From NCBI GenBank assembly GCA_016785225.1, contig JAFBJZ010000103.1, positions 37,501 to 101,500 on the forward strand: a DNA stretch of 64,000 bases, in the 5' to 3' direction. The stretch's first letter is position 1, and each line of letters opens with the position of its first letter. The position numbers and the translations under genes are program-made. This document shows positions 58,431 through 64,000 of the stretch, piece after piece. The notes below the pieces were generated by a model. That model was not told the origin of the DNA, searched no databases, and saw nothing but the letters and a program-made list of their open reading frames with translations. Source of the DNA: Psettodes erumei (lineage: Eukaryota; Chordata; Actinopteri; Pleuronectiformes; Psettodidae).

Positions 58431-59147
58431 CACGAGCTTAAAACATGTTGTGGTTAAAGTGGAGTACAGACTACAGACTTGTGTGAATACTGAACCTTCA
58501 GTAGTCGCACAACACGCAAACACAACAGTAAGTGAATGACTGCAGAGAGGCTTTTCATTTCCTTGCGTTGAACTCGTCTCTGCACAGAAACAGTCGCAGC
58601 ACTCTCTTCTCTAATAGCTTTTGTTTGCCCCCTCGCTCCCACTGAGAGCCGTCGTCATAGCGATGCCACCGTCTCCGGGCTCTTCGCCGTACCATTTTAT
58701 TGGCGTGGAGTTGCAGTGGGATGCCAGTTCGGAACGACGGGTCGTCGAGGTGTACCGCCTCTCATCGTCGCTGGATGGAAAACTGAAAGAGGTGGAGACG
58801 ATGCGGCGAAGCGCGACAACACGTCAGTGGCGTACGTGTGCTACCTCACGACCGCATCATGTCCGACGCTCGCTTGTGTTTAAAACAGGCAGAGCGAGCT
58901 CACCATGACAGCAGTGTCACGCTCCTCAGCTGAAAATAAGTGTGTTTTAAAAAGTGCCAACTCTCCCTTTAAGTTAGTGGAAGACTCCATCGTTCCCATC
59001 TCTGGGAAAAGTCAGGGGATTTCTGTGTTTTTAGTCATTAAAAAAAAAAAAAAAACGGGATTCCTTCACAATCAGTCAGCTGTGTGATGCCAAGGGACCA
59101 CACTGATGGCAGCTGAGGAGGTAATAATGGGCCGAGAGGCCGAGGGC

Positions 59148-59148
<1 letters not shown>

Positions 59149-59182
<34 letters not shown>

Positions 59183-59287
59183 GCCTCAGACAGACTGATC
59201 TTTATGACGAAGGAACTGGACAACAGACTCAGTGTTCATCTCAACAGGCAGGAAATGACCGCCTGGAGGACAGCCACTGATCAACTG

Positions 59288-59328
<41 letters not shown>
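59149..59328 (+). repeat. Two (GT)n microsatellites
   Basis: GT runs at 59149-59180 (16 units) and 59289-59328 (20 units), 108 bases apart, with no obvious duplication of the DNA between them. Confidence 0.95.
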
Positions 59329-59329
<1 letters not shown>

Positions 59330-60200
59330 TTCCTGTAAAGCTGCGACGTCGTTCTGGATGAGGACAGCTCCACCTGATTAGGACGGAAAAGATAAGGATT
59401 CCTCTGGAAACACATATCATTCATTTTGATTATTGATAACAAGCTCTCATTTGATTTTTACTTGATTCCTCCTTGACTTTTTTTTCCACAGCTGGAAAGC
59501 AAACATTTGATTATTCACAGTGAAGAACTGGTTCAAGGTGTTCACATATTATCCGGATTATATAAACTGGATTCAACCGTTTCACATAACGCGGCCCTTC
59601 AGCTCTGGAGAGAATAACAGCTCGCAAGGACTCCTGCTTTACATAAAGTTTTTAACCTTTATTTAAAGAGACTGTACTTTCCATAAGCTCTCGAATGTTT
59701 AATATGGTGGCGGTGCAGGAGATGTAAATTGAACCAGTTCATACGTGCTGCCTGATCATGACATAACCTCACCATAATTGAAAAGGCGGCCATGAAAATG
59801 AGAGCAAACATTCATGCTCCCCTCAAGATGAACCGCATTGAATCTGCTGATCCTCTGACTTTGTGTCTGCAAAGGCTGAACACTGACTGAATATTATATT
59901 GAATATAACACCTGCGTGTTAGCAAACTCATGTGGCTCCAGATTTCATGATCCCAGTGTATTGTGATATATATTAAAATACGTTAGTATATAATGAATTA
60001 TCTGGATGTGAAGTGATCTATATTGTGTTTTGGTGATGTGACACAGCCCGACAACTATGATTTGAATAATTTGCTTTCACATGAAAACATCCTGATACTT
60101 TACCAAACCGTGCGTCCTTGAGAAAGAAAAGAAACGAACCCAAAGCTTCCACTGGCAGGTTGATTTGTATTCTCATCATCCAGACAGACAGTCTGGGCGT

Positions 60201-60259
60201 CACGAAGCGCTCCTGCTGCTGCTCCAGTGATGGGAGAGAGAGAGAGAGAGGGAGGAAAG

Positions 60260-60293
<34 letters not shown>

Positions 60294-60617
60294 AGGGAGG
60301 GAGGGAGGAGCCAGGCTGTCAAGGTGAACCGATAAACCTCCCTCTCCCTCTCCTTTACGAGCCTTATCGTGCAGGACACGACGCGCAGCTCCCGGCTGCA
60401 CGGAGGTAACGTGACCGGAGCCGGAGGACGGTGCGCGGATACAGGAGGGGAGGTGGATATGTAGGAAAAGTGTGTGTGCGTGTGATTTTTTTTTTTAACC
60501 GTCATTATTTTTCATTTATTTATTTTTAACAAAAAGATCCCTGGACGCAAAAAACTTAAAAGGCACAGAGTGAGCTGAGTGCGTCATCTCGCCTGAAACG
60601 GCTGAGGAATTACAAAG
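60201..60617 (+). promoter_or_regulatory. prr7: Probable prr7 promoter and noncoding first exon
   Basis: GC-rich block rising from AT-rich surroundings. It contains a (GA)n tract (60236-60302), CpG-rich sequence (60360-60440) and a strong donor ACAAAG|GTAAGG at 60617/60618. An earlier possible donor GAG|GTAACG is at 60405/60406. Mammalian PRR7 has noncoding 5' exons, so a leader exon here spliced to the ATG-bearing exon at 64 kb is plausible. Confidence 0.4.
60236..60302 (+). repeat. (GA)n purine tract
   Basis: GAGAGA runs at 60236-60250 and 60264-60290, then GGGA units. Located just upstream of the presumed prr7 first exon; GA tracts are frequent in promoters. Confidence 0.9.
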
Positions 60618-61060
60618 GTAAGGTGTTTTATTAATATTATTATTTCTCCACCTGAAATAAGACCTGTGGATGGGGTTTATCACCTGCGCCGCCTCGTCCG
60701 TCTCCCCGCGTCCTGTGTTTTTCCTGAGATCCCGCGCGTCTTCTATTCCCATCGTCCGTTAAAAGCAGCAGTGCGTCTGTTGCGTAAGAAACCATCAGCG
60801 CGCGTCTGGACGACTTGACTCAGACATGATTCAGTTTAATTCAGACATGTTTATTCCCTCACTGTGAAAGGACTTAATCACCATGATGTTGCCAACACAC
60901 CCAGATAAACACAGAGGACAGGCTAGGGGCCACAGACAGGGCCCCTGGAGAAGTTCCCAAATAGTGGGAACAGTGATTTATTAAGGGATAATTCTGGTGC
61001 CTTTGGGATTTATGGGAATTTTAGAGTTTCAAAGAGCTCTGATCATTGGGGACAGCTTTG

Positions 61061-61175
61061 GGATGGATCGCCATGTAATATTCATGTTCCCCGGAGGATC
61101 AATCCTGATAACTTTGGTGACCCCCTGATTCATTTATTTGGCGCCATCATCGGGTCAAAACTTTAATTTGTGAAA
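61061..61175 (+). mobile_element. Dispersed repeat copy B
   Basis: ATGGATCGCCATGTAATATT, then CCCCGGAGGATCAATCCTGA, ACTTTGGTGACCCCCTGA and GGCGCCATCAT. Same order of blocks as copy A at 58343-58430, visibly diverged from it. Confidence 0.5.
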
Positions 61176-62452
61176 CACCTGCAAAACATTTCTGGAAGCC
61201 TCAGTTATGCTTGAGCAGTTGTTGTAAATCTCAGCAGCATGCTAACATGCAATGCTAAGCTAGACGGGTGATGTCATCATCCAGAAGGTTGTAAACACCT
61301 CAGATGCTGCTGAAGCTTCATTTCTTCTGTGCCTGTTGAGTGACCTTGATGAGACAAGCGTCTTTGTGGTGAGAAGAATGCAAGGAAAAAAAACTATATC
61401 ATGTTACTTAAAAAAAAAAAAAGATTTCATCTTAGACCAGCAGCACATGAATTCAGAGAACAAACGGTTGTTGTTTTTCTCGCTCTGAGTGAAATGTGTT
61501 GACAGATCGGCTGCTTTCTGAAAGCTCAGAGGAGGTGAGGACGTCCTGAATCCTCACACAGGCTGAAGCCGGAGGATGAAACTGTCTGTCTGTCCGATAA
61601 CCAGCGCAAACGAACCAAACTTTGGTTGTTTGAGACCCAGTCAGAGACCAACAGGTGAACACAGTGGAGCATTTACCATCTTAAGAACCACACATTTCCC
61701 TCAGGAGCTGGTGGAGACCAAAACTGGAGTGAAAAGAGAGTCGAAGTAAATGTTGTCAACACAACTCACACACACGTTGCATATTAGTGAGCAAACTAGT
61801 CAAAACATGCCATTTGTTTACAAGGAAGAAATTCAACCCAACCTTAGTGATGACCCTCGGGAAACAATTAACCCACCACCTGTTTTCTTCTTCTACTGTT
61901 TGATCACTGTTTTGTCTGAGATTACAATCTAAAAATAAAAAACGTCAGCGTCACCACTTCTATAATTGTCCACTCAGCTCTCACGGATGTGGCTCAGTTT
62001 GACTTGTTTTCCATAAGAGGTAAAAGATGAAACATTAAAAGAAAAGAGGGATATTAATAGTTTGTGTAGGTGGTGGAGATTGAGTGTACTTACCGAACGC
62101 CGCTCTTTCATGACTGCAATCGGACACGCAGGAAGCGTGGGGAGCAAACAAAAGCTCCGCTCCCGACCGGCGCTCGGCGGTGCGGCGACCCAGCGAAGGC
62201 CCTCGGCCGATGAATCACCACCGCTCGGGCCTCAAATTACAACAGACGCAGAGGTGTGATTCCCAGAGGTGATAAGAGGAGGCGGGAGAAAAAGAAATGC
62301 GAAGCAGCGTCCAGTTCAATTCAGAAATAATAAAAACACATCCATCACACAGCTGCTTGTCAGTTTTATCTGAGAAACTTTAAGAGAAGACTCACAGTTT
62401 TAGTGTTTCTTCTCTCAAAGTTGGAACTGTGAAATTACTTCTATTTTATTTT

Positions 62453-62560
62453 ATTACCTCCGCCAAGGAGGTTATGTAACCAGCCGTGTTTGTTTGTTTG
62501 CTTGTCTGTTCGTTAGCAAAAAACTAATGGACAGATTTGCATGCAAATTTCCCCAGAGGT
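62453..62560. mobile_element. Dispersed repeat (CCTCCGCCAAGGAGGTTATG family)
   Basis: Opens ACCTCCGCCAAGGAGGTTAT, a small hairpin (CCTCCGCC-AAGGAGG), followed by TGTTTGTTTGCTTGTCTGTT and AAAACTAATGGACAGATTT. This phrase is widespread in teleost genomes; class not assigned. Confidence 0.55.
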
Positions 62561-63977
62561 GGCTCTTGGCGCAGCTTAGAGATGGGATTGGACCGGGCTG
62601 GACCGGGCTGGACCTGTTTGCAGGCAGGAGTCGAACCTCCTGAACCTTCTGAACCTTCACCAAGTCGTTTCTGTGGTTGAACCCAAACCAAACGTCAGCA
62701 GCGGTGTCGTTGTTTTTGTAGATGGATATGATGCGTGACAGTATTTGGAAGTCAGAGGTCTGTGAAGTGGGAAACTGAGCCCCCCCTCCAGCATCATGAA
62801 GCCCGCCTGAACAGCCGACACGTCCAACCACACGGACGCGGTGCTGTTTTCACTGCTCAGACTTCTCACTGTGTTGAAAATGTTGTCTGAATCTGGCCTC
62901 CGATAAACGTCGTCCTCGTGTGTCTTTGTAGAGCAGCGTGAGGCCCAGGAGTCCCGCCGAGATCTGAGGCCCAGGAATGTGGTGTCCCGGGGGTGCCAGA
63001 CTGACCCAGTCCTAAAGAGACCAGCTGTGTGACTTCACGTGGGTGGACCGGTGCGACAAGGGTTCCCACATCACCTCTTTGGAGCTTCTGATTGGACTGG
63101 CTCATCTAAACCACAGGCCTCCAACTTCCTCCAGCAGACACTTCTTTCTTTCTTTCTTTTTCCATCAGAAGAGAGGAGGAAGTTGTCGGCCACTTCAGCC
63201 TTTTCTAAGAAAACAGAGAGATTATTGAAATGGAGTCTGGTGCAGCTGTTTAAGGTGAAACATCTGTCGTCACTGTGGAATAACAGCGTGTTTGTCTGGA
63301 ACCAGAGGAGCATCTCAGGCCATCAGCCAGCATCCACCCTTGTGCCTGCAACTTACATCCATGCATCTGTAAGCCGGGTGGGCGGGGCTGGCTGTGGTAG
63401 GACTTAATGAGTGCTGCTGCTGATGCTGCCGTTTCCATGGCGATTAACCTCATCAGTAACTTCTGGCCGTCAGATTCAAATCCATGCAGATTTTACTTAA
63501 TGAGGATCCACGCGAGTTCACCTTTTCCGGAGGATGTTGCCCTTCATCAACACCACCGGGACCAAAACTGCAGGATGTTCTCTGGCTTCCACCAGTTTTT
63601 ACCAGATCTCCTCATGAACTGTTTTTAATTAAATCATCATCCTTTTTAATTTGCTCCAGCAACGCTGAGGATCTCAGAAACACGTGCCTCATCTTTTCAA
63701 CAAGGAGACATTTGAATGTATTTACATTTGTGAAGGACTGAGTGAAAGAGCCGCCATCTTGACTTTTTTTGTGAGGGTTTGAACTTCAGCCGACTGTTTC
63801 AGCTCCTGTCACCGATAAATGTGCCAGAATTAGTTTTTTTTATCACCTTAGAGATACAAATCCTGAACTCGAGAAGGTTCACACAGGACAGCGGGACCTC
63901 AAGTCACAACCTCCTCTGAAATCACCTCTTCCGATCACGGGGGGGCGCTCTCTGGCCGCCCCCTCATCGCCACCGTG

Positions 63978-64000
63978 ATGTCGCAGGGCACCTACACCTT
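63978..64000 (+). CDS. prr7: Proline-rich protein 7 (Prr7), first codons, cut by window edge
   Basis: GCCACCGTGATG gives a good Kozak context, and the frame reads M-S-Q-G-T-Y-T plus two bases. Human PRR7 begins MVMSQGTYTF, so the start here corresponds to its Met3; the upstream codons are ACC-GTG, not ATG-GTG. PRR7 is a single-pass membrane adaptor known from postsynaptic densities and T cells. It is the gene following GRK6 in human, same orientation, which supports the call from only seven codons. The rest lies beyond the window. Confidence 0.6.

Larger units (their letters stand above)
52481..60200. other. grk6-prr7 intergenic region
   Basis: About 7.7 kb without a supportable gene. It contains a transposase relic (54793-54920), a 26-bp tandem repeat (55417-55466), a poly-A run (56796-56819), CA/GT microsatellites (57906-57951, 59149-59180, 59289-59328) and one copy of a repeat shared with 61 kb. 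An open frame of 95 codons at 58621-58908 has no recognisable domain and is not called. Confidence 0.65.
60618..63977 (+). other. prr7: Presumed prr7 intron 1
   Basis: No gene seen. It holds repeat copy B (61061-61175) and a dispersed repeat at 62453-62560. A GGACCGGGCT short tandem lies at 62592-62618. Acceptor for the ATG exon not fixed. Confidence 0.4.

Noticed and set aside
58621..58908. 95-codon plus-strand frame between grk6 and prr7
   Set aside because: No recognisable domain, no splice context or conserved motif; kept only as intergenic sequence.
62062..62259. Basic 65-codon frame in a GC-rich patch
   Set aside because: Composition-driven, no start context or homology that I can see.

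Overview
The window is vertebrate nuclear DNA and almost certainly from a teleost fish. The genes are split into many short exons with GT-AG introns. CA/GT microsatellites and GGA tracts are dense. Relics of fish-type mobile elements are present: a non-LTR reverse transcriptase fragment, a Tc1/mariner-like transposase fragment and several families of short dispersed repeat. There is no operon, phage, CRISPR array or other prokaryotic feature, and I found no exotic new system.

Layout from left to right. Positions 1-700 are a CpG-rich bidirectional-looking promoter with two ETS sites, probably the 5' end of a minus-strand gene lying off the left edge (KIAA1191/p33MONOX by comparison with human; inferred only). 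Next is arl10 (+, 4 coding exons, 2563-11261, 223 aa), a membrane-anchored ARF-like GTPase with an atypical switch II. nop16 (-, 5 exons, 17929-14725, 177 aa), a nucleolar ribosome-biogenesis protein, is convergent with it. The nop16-grk6 gap (17.9-20.8 kb) holds two small splice-flanked open exons I cannot assign. grk6 (+, 16 coding exons, 20840-50040, about 577 aa) fills most of the window and encodes a GRK4-subfamily G-protein-coupled receptor kinase: RGS-homology domain, AGC kinase domain, palmitoylation cysteines and a C-terminal T-R-L PDZ ligand. A repeat-rich intergenic stretch of about 11 kb follows. The first codons of prr7 (+) start 23 bases before the right edge, with a likely noncoding first exon and promoter near 60.2-60.6 kb.

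The genes are not one pathway. Arl10 and Nop16 are neighbours in human 5q35, and GRK6 and PRR7 are neighbours about 1 Mb away on the same arm (recalled). This window joins the two pairs.

The main anomaly is in grk6 exon 4. It is 79 bases long where the family has 78. One extra G at 35939/35940 splits the conserved RGS-domain coding sequence between two frames and would truncate the protein at 214 aa. A tandem splice acceptor ending exactly at that G would restore the frame while dropping seven residues. A sequencing error, a real lesion and shifted splicing all remain possible; RNA or read data would decide.
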